From the NCBI RefSeq assembly GCF_000283155.1, contig NW_004454175.1, positions 8,908,388-8,972,387 on the forward strand: a DNA stretch of 64,000 nucleotides. Direction: 5' to 3'. Source of the DNA: Ceratotherium simum simum. Lineage: Eukaryota > Chordata > Mammalia > Perissodactyla > Rhinocerotidae. A program made the translations under genes and the position numbers. This document shows, piece after piece, positions 1 to 12,079 of the stretch. The notes under the pieces were generated by a model that was given only the letters and a program-made list of their open reading frames with translations, was not told the DNA's origin and searched no databases. Position 1 is the first letter of the stretch, and each line of letters opens with the position of its first letter.

Positions 1-104
1 GATCTTTTTCAAGTTTACATTGCTAGTCATCTGTTTAAATTAATTCTAAAAAGCAAAGAATAGAAAAGTTTTATATTTTAAAAAACAGAATGGCAAAAAA
101 ATTA

Positions 105-508
105 AAGGTTGCCTCCATGCCTCTCTGCAATAGGATTTCATTGCTCTTTCCCACTAACAGTTGTAGTCTACTTTCCCACTCCAACAATCTAAGCTGGACT
201 TGTGACTTGCTTTGACCAACAGAAAGCAGCAAAGCGATACTCTTAAGAGGCTTTATAGCTTCAGATTTTGCTCTCTTTGGAACAAAGCCCTAAAATGCCC
301 TGTGTGAAGAAGCCTGATATATCATATAACGTGGAAAGTGAGGCTCAGCATCCTGCTATCCCAGCTGAATGCCGCAGTGACCTAAGGCTGGTGAGACCAG
401 CAAAGCAACTGCCCAGTCAACCCACAGAATGACAAGAAATAAGCTGCTGTTGTTTTAAGCACACTAACTTTTGGGGTTGTTATGCAGCACTAGATAACTG
501 AAACAAAG
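105..508 (+). mobile_element. Solo LTR of MaLR (MLT1-like) type, ancient
   Basis: The 3' end has the typical MLT1-like run: ttgttgttttaagc, then ttttggggttgttatgcagc, then tagataactgaaac. The upstream part (tgacttgctttgaccaac) also fits a MaLR LTR. It is diverged, with no internal retroviral genes beside it. The family is assigned from memory. Confidence 0.6.
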
Positions 509-1025
509 ATTCAGTAATACAAATGAAAACAATCTCTAGTTCACCAACTGAGCGCATTAACTTGTATCAGGAAAAATCTTGAAAGTTTTAAGATTTCTGG
601 TCACAAGATGGTCAAATTAACACAAACTGATGAAACTAATTCTATCATTAGTACTAGAAAATGACAAATTATATGTCCTAGTACAGTGTGGTTGGTCAGA
701 TATAACATGGTTGTATAAAAGACATTACATTGTGTTAATGATAACATAATTTACTTCACATAATGGCACTGTCTTCCATTATAAATGGAAATATAAATGA
801 AGCTAGTCCCTTTACACTCAATGTTAATAGTTTTTTTTTCAAAATCTCTCTAATATGTGATTACCTTGCTTTCAGAAATAAATCAGGCTTTTCTTACTGA
901 TTAGATGTCATCATTGTAATTCATAATTATACTGAGCTATTTATGCCTAAATGGCCTCAGGTGCTACTGACATGTGCAAGGTAATCTGCCAACATTAAAC
1001 AGTCCTTGCTGGCTATACTTTTTAC

Positions 1026-1220
1026 TTTTTTTTTTTTTTGCTGAGGAAGATTCTCCCTGTGCTAACATCTACCAAATCTTCCTCTTTTTGCATGTGAGCC
1101 ACCACCACAGTACGGCCACTGATAGACAAGTGTTGTAGGTCCACACCCTGGAACCGAACCCAGGCCACTGAAGTGGAGTGCGCCGCCAAACTTAAGCATT
1201 AGGCCACTGGGGCTGGCCCC
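1026..1220 (-). mobile_element. ERE-type tRNA-derived SINE
   Basis: Poly-T at its left end and ggggctggcccc (the reversed SINE head) at its right end. A 14-bp duplication, actttttacttttt, flanks it at 1017-1030 and 1221-1234. It is an older, diverged copy. Confidence 0.85.
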
Positions 1221-1434
1221 ACTTTTTACTTTTTAAAGTTTTTATTTCTCTTCCAGTCAATTATCATTTGCTCCTGATGAGAGAACTTCTTAATGTACAA
1301 TGTGTTAGAAAATATACTGGTTACAATTTTGCCTAAGTAAACAACAAGCTTGGGCATATTGAGAACCAAAAAGCTTATGTCTGAAGAAACTTCATTTTTT
1401 CTAAAATATCGTTTCTGGTTGCTCAAAATCATTT

Positions 1435-2260
1435 GTTTTCCATAGCTTTATTGAGATACAGTTTATACACCATAAAATTCATTCATCATAAGTGAACAAT
1501 TAAAGAACTTTCGTAAATTTATAGAGTTGTATAACCACCAACCCTATCCAGTTTTATTTTTTTTTTTTTTTTTTTTTTTTTAAAGATTTTATTTATTTTA
1601 TTTTTTCCTCCCAAAGCCCCAGTGAATAGTTGTATGTCGTAGCTGCACATCCTTCTAGTTGTTGTATGCGGGACTTGGCCTCAGGATGAACGGAGAAGTG
1701 GTGCCTCGATGCGCACCCGGGATCCGAACCCGGGCCACCAGCATCGCAGCGCGCGCACTTAACCACCAAGCCACAGGGCCGGCCCCCTATCCAGTTTTAG
1801 AACATTTCCATTATCCCCAAAAGTTTCCTTGTGCATATTTACAGTTAATCCTGCTCTTAGCCCCAGCCCTAAGCACTTCTGATCTGCGTTCTGTCTCAAT
1901 AAATTTGCTTTTTAAAAAAAAAAAGATTTTTCTAGACCTTTCCTATAAAATGGAATCATTTAATATGTAGCTTTTTGCATCTAGTTTCTTTCACTTAGCC
2001 TAATGTTTTTGGAGTTCATCCATGTTGTAACACGTATCGGTAGTTTGTTCCTTTTAGTTGCTGAATAGTATTCCATTAAATGGATATACTACATTTTGTT
2101 ATTCATCAGTTGATGGGCATTTGAACTGTTTCCAGTTTTAGGCTATTATGAATAATGAATGCTGCCATAAACATATCTTTATGTGGAAACGCACTTTCAT
2201 TTTCCTTGGGAAGATTCCTAGGAGTAGAACTGCTTCCTTTCTAGTTCTCAGATGTGATCC
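1435..2260 (-). mobile_element. Old LINE-1 (L1M-like) 3' fragment with a nested SINE
   Basis: The minus strand reads as the familiar 3' end of old L1s (plus strand: tagtattccattaaatgg, attcatcagttgatgggcat, tattatgaataatg). It is split by the ERE SINE at 1557-1784, which therefore inserted later. No intact reading frame remains. Confidence 0.75.
1557..1784 (-). mobile_element. ERE SINE (ggggctttggg-tail type), nested in L1
   Basis: Carries the reversed tail module (aaagccccagt...agttgtatgtc) and the reversed tRNA-like head (cgggatccgaacccgggcc). The 15-bp target duplication ccctatccagtttta is present at 1542-1556 and 1785-1799. Confidence 0.92.
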
Positions 2261-2618
2261 GAAGAGGCAAGTGACATGAAAAGTGACCTCTAGATAACTG
2301 AATAGTTACTGTAATAATATATTATTCATGTAGTCAACCAACGTCCCAATCTAGTATATTGTCAGGCATCGTGGGAAGAGGTCAGAATAAAACTATGAAT
2401 AAAATGCTGACCCTACCCCTAAATGAGCATACAGTCTAGTGAGGAATGTATATGCAGATATAAGGTAACTCTCATTTTTCTTAGGTAAATATCCAGTTTT
2501 AGAAGATGGTTACACTACAACTAACTTCCAGGTGCAAGGTTCAAAGATGGTGAAAAACTACAATGATTAATTCCCTTCAAGGCAAAGACCCTCACCAACA
2601 GGTAATAACATAAGATGT

Positions 2619-2652
2619 AAAACATACACACACACACATACACACACGCACA
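2619..2652. repeat. (CA)n simple repeat
   Basis: Imperfect CA dinucleotide run interrupted by T and G. Confidence 0.85.
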
Positions 2653-3399
2653 ACAGTATGAGCAAGACCACAATAATAAAGGGCAGAGCTTCCAAGTGCA
2701 GTGAGGATGGTGAGCAAGATGGAGGAATTTAAAGGTGGGCCTAGAATTGAGAAGGCACCCAGCAACTATTTTTGTTACATGAATACATACTGACAGAGAG
2801 TGGTGGCTTAAGTTTCCTCAAGTGGCAGGACTGTAAACAGGAATAAAGTTTATGCTTAAACTGTCTTGGCTTCTTTCTGGCCTTTTTGGACATCTGTTGT
2901 TCTTGGGAGATTTGGAAACAAGGTGAAGTGGCATCAACAGCAGAATAGTTCCCACGTAATACCTCTAATATCCTCTTAATACCCTACCCTCATCAATTCT
3001 TTGAACTCAGGGGGACCTTCTATCCATTCACCCTACCAACTTTTCACTGTCACTCACCCTCTCATGTCCTATTTGCTTTTTTATCCATCTTAAGATTAAA
3101 TGGCCCCTCATCATATTACTTCTTTGTCCCTCTCTCCCTCTACCATAATTGTCTGATAAAACCCACAACAGGAAAAAGCATATATCTATGCTGACTCAAT
3201 CTCAACCTGAATTTATGATCATTAACCCTAACTGAGTAGCAACATTACTCCATTTTCACTGTCAATTCCCTCTCCCACTCTCCTCAATGATTATTCTGCT
3301 CCTTCTCCTCTTTTAAAACACTCAATAATTCCTCTTCAACTTGATTCCCAGCTTAATGCTAGCCTGAGCTCTAGACTTATATATACAAATGGTTACTCA

Positions 3400-4253
3400 A
3401 CATCTCCACTCAGACTTCTAATAGGCCTTTCAAACTTAACATATCTAATAACGAGCTGTTGAGTGCTATCCCTTCTATACCCCCACCCCACACCTGTTCC
3501 TCTTGCTTGCTCACCCCAGTAAATCTTGATATGTGTTCAAGCCAAAAACCTTGGGGTCTCATACACCTCATATCCAATGCATCAGCAAATACTCTAAGCT
3601 CTGCCTTCAAAACACATGCAGAATCTGAACATTTCTCACCTCTACCGCCCTAGTCCAAGCCACTATCAGCTCTCATCTCAATGACTGCAAATTTCCTAAC
3701 TAGTTTCCCTGTTTTTACCTTTGTTTCCCTGCAGACTATTCTCAACCCAGCAGCCATATTGATGATAGATATATATCACTTCATTCCTCTGCTACTCCCC
3801 TTCAGTGACATCTCAACTCACTCAGAATAACTAGCCAAAGTCCTTACTATGGCCTAGAAAGCCCTATACATGATCTGCTCACCCCTTACAGTCACTCTGT
3901 CCTCATCTCCTACCACTATCTCTCCTCCCACCCCAATCACTCTGTTCCACTCATAATTGCCTACCTCCTGTTCCCTGAACATGTCCCACATGCTCCCACC
4001 TGAGCCTTTGCAGATGCTGCTCCCTCAGCACAGAATGCTCCTCCCCCAGCTTACCCCACTCCCTCATATTTTCAAATCTCTGCCCTAAGCCTCCTCCTCA
4101 GTAGGGACTTCCCTGGTCATCTTAATTATATTAGCATCTCCCCAGTATCACTCTTATTCACTGCTTTGTCCTTCTCCTTAGAACTCATTTCTACCTGGTA
4201 TTATGTTCCTGTTCTTTTTTTGTCTATCTCTATCCAGCAGAATGTAAGCTCTA
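3400..4253 (+). mobile_element. L2 LINE, 5' piece of a copy split by a later L1 insertion
   Basis: Pyrimidine-rich sequence with L2 landmarks: gccaaaaaccttggggtctc, ctttgcagatgctgctccct, agaatgctcctcccccagc, and finally agaatgtaagctct. It resumes at 5112-5126 with the same 15 bases and continues to the L2 3' end. Confidence 0.75.
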
Positions 4254-4666
4254 TGTGGTATATATACACAATGGAATACTACTCAGCCATAAGAAACGAT
4301 GAAATCCAGCCATTTGTGACAACATGGATGGACATTGAGGGTATAATGCAAAGTGAAATAAGTCAGAGGGAGAAGGTCAAATACCGTATGATTTCCTTCA
4401 TTAAGTAGTAGATAATAACAACAATAAACAAACACATAGGGACAGAGATTGGATTGGTGGTTACCAGAGGGGAAGGGGGGAGGGAGGAGGGTGAAAGGGC
4501 TAATCCGGTACATGTGTGTGGTGATGGGTTGTAATTAGTATTTTGGTGGTGAACATGATGTAATCTATGCAGAAATAGAAGTACAATGATGTACACCTGA
4601 AATTTTTACAACGTCATAAACCAATGTTACTGCAATAAAAAAAAAATTAAAAAAAAAAAAAAAAAG
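4254..4666 (+). mobile_element. 5'-truncated LINE-1 3' end with poly-A
   Basis: Starts within the L1 3' region (atacacaatggaatactact, gccataagaaacgatgaaat) and runs through a G-rich 3'UTR tract (4471-4500) to poly-A at 4638-4665. Together with 4667-5111 it is flanked by a perfect 15-bp repeat, agaatgtaagctcta, at 4239-4253 and 5112-5126. It is better preserved than the L1M copies in the window. Confidence 0.88.
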
Positions 4667-5111
4667 AAGCAGGTTTGCCTTTTCCTTATACACTTTGGCC
4701 AGCTGGATGTAAAGAACTTCTACCTTCAGGGATGGTGGAGTTAGAAGGTGGAAAGAAATGGGTCCCTGAGTTACTGTGGGCAGAAAATCACCCGATGATT
4801 AGGACTTCCCAGAATGGACTGTTAGAGGAGTGAAAAATAGACTTTTATTATGTTAAGCCACTCAAATTCTGGGATTTATTTGTTTCAGCTGTTGAGATTA
4901 CCCTAAACCAGAGGTTGGCAAACTATAGCCTGTGGGCCGAATCTGGGCTCCTGCTGCTCTTTTTGTATGGCCCATGAACTAAGAATGATGTTTACATTTT
5001 TAAATCATTGAAAAAAATTTTTTTTAAGTCATATTTTCTGACACGTGAAAATTATTTGAAACAAATTTCAGGGTCTATAAAGTAAGTTTGTTTGTTTTAG
5101 ATTAAAAAAAA
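4667..5111 (+). mobile_element. Probable L1 3'-transduced sequence ending in a second poly-A
   Basis: Non-L1 sequence between the L1 poly-A and a second A-run (5104-5111), inside the same target duplication as the L1. It includes a hAT-like DNA transposon piece at about 4910-5095. Confidence 0.6.
4910..5095 (+). mobile_element. Old hAT-type non-autonomous DNA transposon fragment
   Basis: Contains the familiar mammalian start ccagaggttggcaaactata followed by gcctgtgggccgaatc and ttttgtatggcccatgaac. I do not name the exact subfamily. The right terminus is missing. Confidence 0.6.
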
Positions 5112-5222
5112 AGAATGTAAGCTCTACAAGAGCAGTGACTTGATTTGTTTATTCACTGCTGGATCCCCTCCCCCAAAGCAGGACTTGGCTCATAGAAGGC
5201 ACTCAATAAATGTTTTAAATAA
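5112..5222 (+). mobile_element. L2 LINE, 3' piece
   Basis: Continues the L2 copy from 4253 with gagcagtgacttgatttg, ttcactgctggatcccc and ggcactcaataaatg, which is the usual L2 3' end. Confidence 0.78.
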
Positions 5223-5665
5223 ATAAATGAACGATAAGTAGAAGGGACTATGGGAACACATACATGCAACTCTTAACGTAAACTGAAAGGGTTAAAGAAA
5301 GCATCTCTGAAATGGTGACATCTAAGTTGAGACCTCAAAGACAAGCAGAAGTTAGCCTAGTGAAAGAATATGCAAGGGAAAGATTGTTCCAGATAATAAA
5401 AACAGCATAAGCAAAGGCCCAGAGGCAAGATAAAGCATGGTCATTTGTGCCATGAAAATGTACATACTCTCCCAAAATAAAATACTCTTTAAAAAAATAA
5501 AGCAATTAAATATATTCCCCCATATTCTACATTCTATCCTACACTAGACAATGAGAACTAACACAATATACTATCCGATGTATTCTTGGCCAAAGATCAT
5601 TGGTGTACATATTTAAAACATTTTTTCCTAAGAAGAGTGCTAGGAACAAGAATAAAGGAAAATAG

Positions 5666-5711
5666 TGTTATTTACTTCATTATAGTACATCTGTTATTTA
5701 CTTCATTATAG
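5666..5711. repeat. Two-copy tandem duplication (period 26)
   Basis: tgttatttacttcattatag occurs at 5666-5685 and again at 5692-5711 without mismatch, which suggests a recent local duplication. Confidence 0.9.
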
Positions 5712-6649
5712 TTTCTTTTGCTGTCTTTTATTTTGGATCTTGGCAAATAACTTTTGATCTGACAAAAGACAGGCACTGCCATGAAAAATAATAAGATACC
5801 ATGCTAAAAGTACTCAAAGGGTACCAGGTTAAAAGTGGCTAAAGCCCCTTCAAAGAAATGACCAAGAAAACAAAAATTAAAGATCAGCAGGTGATTAGGT
5901 TTTAGTAAAATCCTTTGCTATTATGAAGGGCATATCACCATAATCACCATTGTAGCCAAAGGGATTGGCTAACAACAGTTTGAAAGATAGCTGAAAAACT
6001 ATCCCTAGAGGCAAGACATAACTTTAGGAAATGTGAAGAAAATGAAAAATGACTGCAAATGCCAGGAATGCATCTCCTTAGGGGCTCTGCTATGAAACCC
6101 CAGTATAATGCTCATTGGCAGTCTCATTTGCAAGAAAACAGAAAACATCCTTGAGCTGAAGAGGTTAAGACTGTACTTTAGTAAGATCAGAAGATATAAT
6201 GCACAAAATTCACAAAATAATGGGATTTTAAAACAGATGCCCTTTAGGAGAAGAACCACCCTTGAGAATATGACGAAAGTTGAAAAATACATTCACACAC
6301 AAATTCTGTACAAAATTTCAGGGGATTCCCAACCTCTATCAAAACTCAATGTGAAAGCTCAGGTGAAAACCATTGCACTAGACAATAGAGAGAAACATGG
6401 CCCAGGATGAAAGCTACGCAGTACGCTTAAGCAAACGCTCTAGAGGGAAGTCAGAGACGACGGGGTATAGGAGAGTGGGCTCCAGAAAAAAAGGAAATCG
6501 TACACAAAGGTGGTATGATTATTAGGCTGGATAAATTTAAGAATTCTATAAAGGCACATAACTGTAATTCCAAAAAGCCATGCTATACCTATGAAACAAA
6601 TTTAACTGTGAAATAATTTTGGAAGAAAGAACCCATTTCACTTTAATGC

Positions 6650-6722
6650 TAATTATATTATATTATATATATAAGTAAATATATAGAAATAAACACATAT
6701 AACATAAATATATTATATTATT
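6650..6722. repeat. AT-rich low-complexity stretch
   Basis: Runs of tatatta/tatata with no other content. Confidence 0.8.
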
Positions 6723-8187
6723 GGAACTTATAAGAAAGTCCGAAGTGTGAAAACGGAGTGAAGCAATGCAAACCAAGCACCCAGGTCTTTACTAGTTTTT
6801 AATTTTTATAATCAGCATATAATTCAATCTGAGAACACTTTATAATCACAGAACAAAAAAGCAATAACAATTCGACAACATAAAAGTATAAATGACCAAG
6901 GGTGAGGATATAAATATACAGAGAACTATATTATTTAAAAGGAGACAAAAAGAAAAAGGGGACAAAACCCTTTTAAAAGGGTTTACAAAGGAAGTAAGCA
7001 ACGATCCAAAAATATTAAGAAAAAAATTATCAAACATTAGGAAGAGGGGAGAGGGTAAGCAAGGGACAGGAAATTTAACGACCTACATCTTCATCTTTTG
7101 TAGCAAAGAATTAATAGACATTGTCTAAAGTTGGTAAATAAATATCTAAAAGAACAAGCATATTTCTTACAGTCCAGGAGGTAACCTCTAGAAGTACTAA
7201 AAACAGAAGTTTCCTCTGAGGAATATGTCTGAGGTGGGAAAAGAGTGAGGTAGGAGATACACTCACTTTTCATTCTAAATTCCTCTGGACTATTTGATTC
7301 ATTACCACGTATTCATGTTATTTCGGTAAAAATTAAAAATAAAAAAATTTAAACCAGTTTGGGCAGGTCCATTAGTAATGATGCAATACTCTGCCAGCCA
7401 CTTAACTATTTCAAATACTTTTCAAATACATCAAAGCAAGGCTTACTTGTATCTTCTAAAGAGGGGTTCATTCTTTTATTTATTGTTTATTCAAGCTAGA
7501 ATTAAAGACTACATGTGGAAGAGATATTAACTCAACGTTGATGATACCTTTTCAAAAGAGTATTGACATTTAAGTTAAAGTTAAACTAAAATTGTTTGAA
7601 TTTTGTCAAAGTTTAATTGGTCAAGACCAAATATTTCTTCAAGTTTCCATTAGGGTCTATATAGAAAGAGAGACATATTTACTAACAACAAAGCACACCA
7701 TCAAAACTCTGTTACATCATTTTACTATAAGATGATTCCTTTTAAAACCAAAGTATTATTTGCTGGTCTACTATATTCTAGACAACAGGGACTCAAAGAT
7801 GAGTGAACGGTCCAGGAAAACAGAGATGTGAGGTAATACAGAGAAAGAGATTACAGTAGCTTTGTTTTATTTTGTTTCCCCTAGTGGAGGCTGCAGGGAG
7901 GGCCGGGGGCTGCAATAGGAGGAGAGATTGGAAGGCATGAAAAGCAGTGTTTGGATTATCATAGCATTTGTCCCAACGGGAGACAGAAACCTAAAGGGGA
8001 TAAATTCGAGAGACATTATAATACTAAAACTCACAAGCCCTAAATGACCACCTTGATGTTTTGTAAAAGTCAAAGGAGTTTCTGAAAGATCTAGTTTAGG
8101 TAACCAAATGTATGGGGATGGCTCAAGGCAGAGAACACAGAAAAGAAACAAAATGGAGTATAATCATGTGTTCAATATTGGATAAAA

Positions 8188-8442
8188 GGCCGGCCTGGTG
8201 GTGCAGCGGTTAAGTGTGCGAGCTCCATTTTGGCGGCCCTGGGGTTCACAGGTTCAGATCTCGGACACACCGTGTACCAATGCACGCTTGTCAAGCCATG
8301 CTGTGGCGGCATCCCATATAAAGTAGAGGAAGATGGGCATGGATGTTAGCCCAGGGCCAGTCTTCCTCAGCAAAAAGAGGAGGATTGGCATCAGATGTTA
8401 GCTCAGGGCTGATCTTCCTCACCAAAAAAAAAAAAAAAAAAA
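8188..8442 (+). mobile_element. ERE SINE (gagctgatcttcctca-tail type)
   Basis: tRNA-like head ggccggcctggtggtgcagc, body with atcccatataaag and two related gatgttagc(cc/tc)agggc modules, then poly-A. 11-bp target duplication attggataaaa at 8177-8187 and 8443-8453. Confidence 0.93.
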
Positions 8443-8689
8443 ATTGGATAAAAAGTTTGCTATTTAGCTTGTGGAGCTGTCCAAAGGGGAGCTGGAAGTC
8501 AGATCTAGAACACAGAAGATAGAAGATAATGTATTACTTAGTTAAAGCATGTTTTCATACATATATACTGTGGGATAAAAAAAGGTCATTTAGAAATACC
8601 CACATTTAAAGGGCAGCTAGAAGAAAAGCCAGTGAAGTAGACCAAAAAGTCAGAGAGGTAACATAAATAACAGCTTCCATTTTTCAAAA

Positions 8690-8895
8690 GCAATTTGTCA
8701 CACAGTCTGCTAAGTGCTTTAGGAGATATTAAACTGCTTCTTGAGATTGGTATTGTCACCATTTTAGAGATAAGAACAAAGAGGCCTTAAGACGTTAAAT
8801 GATTTGCCCAAAATCATTCAGCTGGTATGTGGAAAGACCAGAACTCAAATTCTGATTTATTGACTCCAAAGTCCAACCTCTTAACCAGTACACTA
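8690..8895 (-). mobile_element. MIR SINE fragment
   Basis: Reverse MIR landmarks: ccattttagagataagaaca, gatttgcccaaaatcattca, gaactcaaattctg. Confidence 0.6.
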
Positions 8896-9064
8896 CCATC
8901 GTAAGGAAAGCCATGACAAGACAAGGAATGCCCTCTTAGAGACTAAGGAGGAAGGAGCAAGCTTCCTTACCCTTTCCTTCTAACTCCTAACCACAGTGCA
9001 TGTGTCAAGGGCCTCCCTAGACCCATCCCCAATACCACCACTCCACCCCCACAACACATTTGTG

Positions 9065-9375
9065 GTTTTTCTTGTGTTTTTTTTGTGAGGAAGATCAGCC
9101 CTGAGCTAACATCCATGCCAATCCTCCTCTTTTTGCTGAAGAAGACCGGCCCTGAGCTAACATCTATTGCCAATCCTCCTCCTTTTTTTCCCTTCTTCTC
9201 CCCAAAGCCCCAGTAGATAGTTGTATGTCATAGTTGCACATCCTTCTAGTTGCTGTATGTGGGACGCCGCCTCAGCATGGCCGGACAAGCGGTGCTTCGG
9301 TAAGCGCCAGAATCCGAACCCAGGCCACCACCAGTGGAACGCACACACTTAACCGCTAAGCCACGGGGCCAGCCC
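9065..9375 (-). mobile_element. ERE SINE, long composite type
   Basis: Carries both tail modules: the gctaacatc/ccaatcctcct pair and the aaagccccagtagatagttg module, plus the tRNA-like head. Flanked by cacatttgtg at 9055-9064 and 9376-9385. Confidence 0.9.
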
Positions 9376-9677
9376 CACATTTGTGTTTTTAAGTAGCTGT
9401 GACTCTTATTGTTTTTCCAGATTACTTTCAGTAATATCATTAATGAGATATATTTGTGTAGCTCCACTAAAAAGCAGTTATTTTTTAGCTAATAACATAA
9501 TAAAGTTAAAAGAAGTATTGATAAGTTTGGGTTCTGACAGATCTAAGACAATGTTTGAATAAATAAAAGCTAGCTGACTTAAAGCATATCAATGTTCATT
9601 CACTCATCAAACATTTATTTAGTGCTTCTTATGTGCCACGTACTAGTGATAAAATGGTGTTTAAAAACACACTCTAG

Positions 9678-9949
9678 GGGCCAGCTCTGTGGCGTAGCGG
9701 TCAAGCGCGTGCGCTCCGTTGCTAGTGGCCGGGGTTCGGATCCCGCTTATCAGGCCATGCTGTGGTGGCGCCCCATGTAAAGTGTAGGAAGATGGGCACG
9801 GACGTCAGCTCAGGGCCAGTCTTCCTCAGCAAAAAGAGGAGGATTGGCATGGATGTTAGCTCAGGGCTGATCTTCCTCACAAAAAAAAAAAAAGAAACAA
9901 AGAAAGAAAAAGGAGTTCATTAAAGAACTTTAAATAAATAAATAAAAAT
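9678..9949 (+). mobile_element. ERE SINE, first of a same-site pair
   Basis: Head ggggccagctctgtggcgta, body and poly-A to about 9893, then an unusual A-rich tail to 9949. Target copies aaaaacacactctag (9663-9677) and aaaaacacattctag (9950-9964) flank it. Confidence 0.9.
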
Positions 9950-9964
9950 AAAAACACATTCTAG

Positions 9965-10195
9965 GGCTAGCCCGGTGGCATAGTGGTTAAGTTTGTGTGC
10001 TCCACTTCAGCGGCCTGGGGTTCGCAGGTTCGGACCTATGCACCGCTTATCATGCTGTGGCAGCATCCCACATAAAACAGAGGAAGATGGGCACAGATGT
10101 TAGCCCAGGGCCAATCCTCCTCAGCAACAAGAGGAGGATTGGCATCGCATGTTAGCTCAGTGCTAGTCTTCCTCACAAAAAAAAAAAAAAAACAC
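9965..10195 (+). mobile_element. ERE SINE, second of a same-site pair
   Basis: Head ggctagcccggtggcatagt, with a shortened middle, then poly-A. Flanked by the second target copy (9950-9964) and a third, aaaaacagactcta, at about 10197-10210. Confidence 0.9.
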
Positions 10196-12079
10196 AAAAA
10201 AACAGACTCTAATGCTATATCTCTGAACCAACTTTACTGCCGATTATGACACTTTTAAAGTTGCTTTATTTTGTCTTTCCTTGAGTGACCCTGTAAGCTA
10301 TTTAAATGAAAAATATAATTTATTACACAGTATCTTGTACTACTGCGTTGAGAGAGGAGATAAATATTATCTATAACACAAAATATTTCTCTTAAGTTTG
10401 AAAACTTCATTTTCAAATTATTTCAATAATGGCCTGTATCTCGGTCCAGAATCCCTACATAATTCTTGTGGCACTCTACTCACTAACAATGTCTTCATTC
10501 TTAGGAAGTTAAAATCTAATTCAACATATATAGACAGTAATATCATTTTCCCATTAATTTGGGAATCAAATCAAAATTTGATACTAAAATGTACAATAAA
10601 TAGGCAAATTCCATAATGATACCTTTGTGCCAGATATTTTACTGTTTTAAAAAACACTAGCTTTTAGATATAAATAGAACATAGGAAGAAAGGGGAAAAA
10701 TTAAGTGTAAAAAATATTGGAAAAATTTTAAGAAAAGTTTTAACATTCACCTGAACATGTGCCTTTTAGAATTTCTTGGGCAAAAGAAATTTTACCTGTT
10801 AATAAAATAAGGAGTTTCTACTATTTTCTTCATCCAGGGAAATACAGATTTCCCCTCTATATGCTCATAAGAAACCTACGGGAAACAAATTATAAATCCA
10901 TTTGACAGTTAGACTTTGAATATAATGGAAGATAGCAAGTTATAGATAAATTAGACAATCTCTCAGCTCAGAAATGCTTTCCTTAATCTGAAATTAAAAA
11001 AGAAAATCTATTAACTCTATTAAAACACATAGCCTGGCACATATGAGACACTCAACAAGCAGCTGCTATAATTCTAAAACGGGCATGGCTTTTATTCATT
11101 TGAATTTTACTTAATCAGCCTGCCTTGAAGCATTTAGGGCATTCAGTTCAACATCATGACCCAGAAAAAAAACCCATTCCTTGGTCCAGACTTTCTCTAA
11201 ATCCAAAATTGGGGGGTACAAAAGTTTATCACTAGGCACAAAGGGGCCTGAGCAAGACAGTAAAAGTGACAGAGTCCAACATCCTCACTGTTGAAGCCAT
11301 GTTAGGCACCAATCCTGTGACCTGTCAGCAGTGTCCTCCTTTGCTGTATACCAAGTATCTACGTGCTCACAGCTTCTGATGAGATTTAAGAGGGAACAGA
11401 AGCAGTTACCAAAGAAACAATCAAGAATCAACAATTTTTTGGCTGCAAAATAAGATTAGCCTTTTTTGTCAGGACCTATTTTAGAAACTTCCAAAAAAAA
11501 AATGCTGCTGAATTTTTCACCAAAACAGAGTCTCTCTTTATGACTGCCTTTTCTGAAACTGAGGACAAGTGGTGTTTGTATGACATGAATCAAAACAGAA
11601 ATAGTGCTAACCAGTACCTCTCCCCGATCTCTGAGATAAAGTAAGCATGCTCTGTGACACATATTTATACAACGACTCCAAGACCAGGAATAAGAAGGAA
11701 AAAAAACCAACTATGATATCAATACCATTTCTTCAGTGCACTTAGCAGCCAGAAATCTGCAAGCTCCTATCAATTCCAGATGCTACTGTCATTCCCAGTC
11801 CTGAAACCTCCATCAACTACTTCTATGGAATGAAAAAATAATAATAAAACCGAACTCCTCATTTCTCATTTCCTAACCCAAGCTGGCTAGGAACTTCTCA
11901 AGAGGATTTTATCAGGCTTAGATCAAAACTGAGACCACAAAACTTCAGAAATACCCAGTATATAGTACTTCAGCAGATAAAAAACAAGAGAATAGCATTA
12001 CACTGAATAGTTGTAAAGGCCATATGACAAAACGCAGACCTTGCACACAAAACAACCAGAGTAAATTCTACAAGTAGTA

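Noticed and set aside
8188..8260. tRNA-like sequence in the SINE heads
   Set aside because: The SINE heads derive from a tRNA (A and B box-like parts) but do not fold as complete tRNA genes; they are not functional tRNAs.
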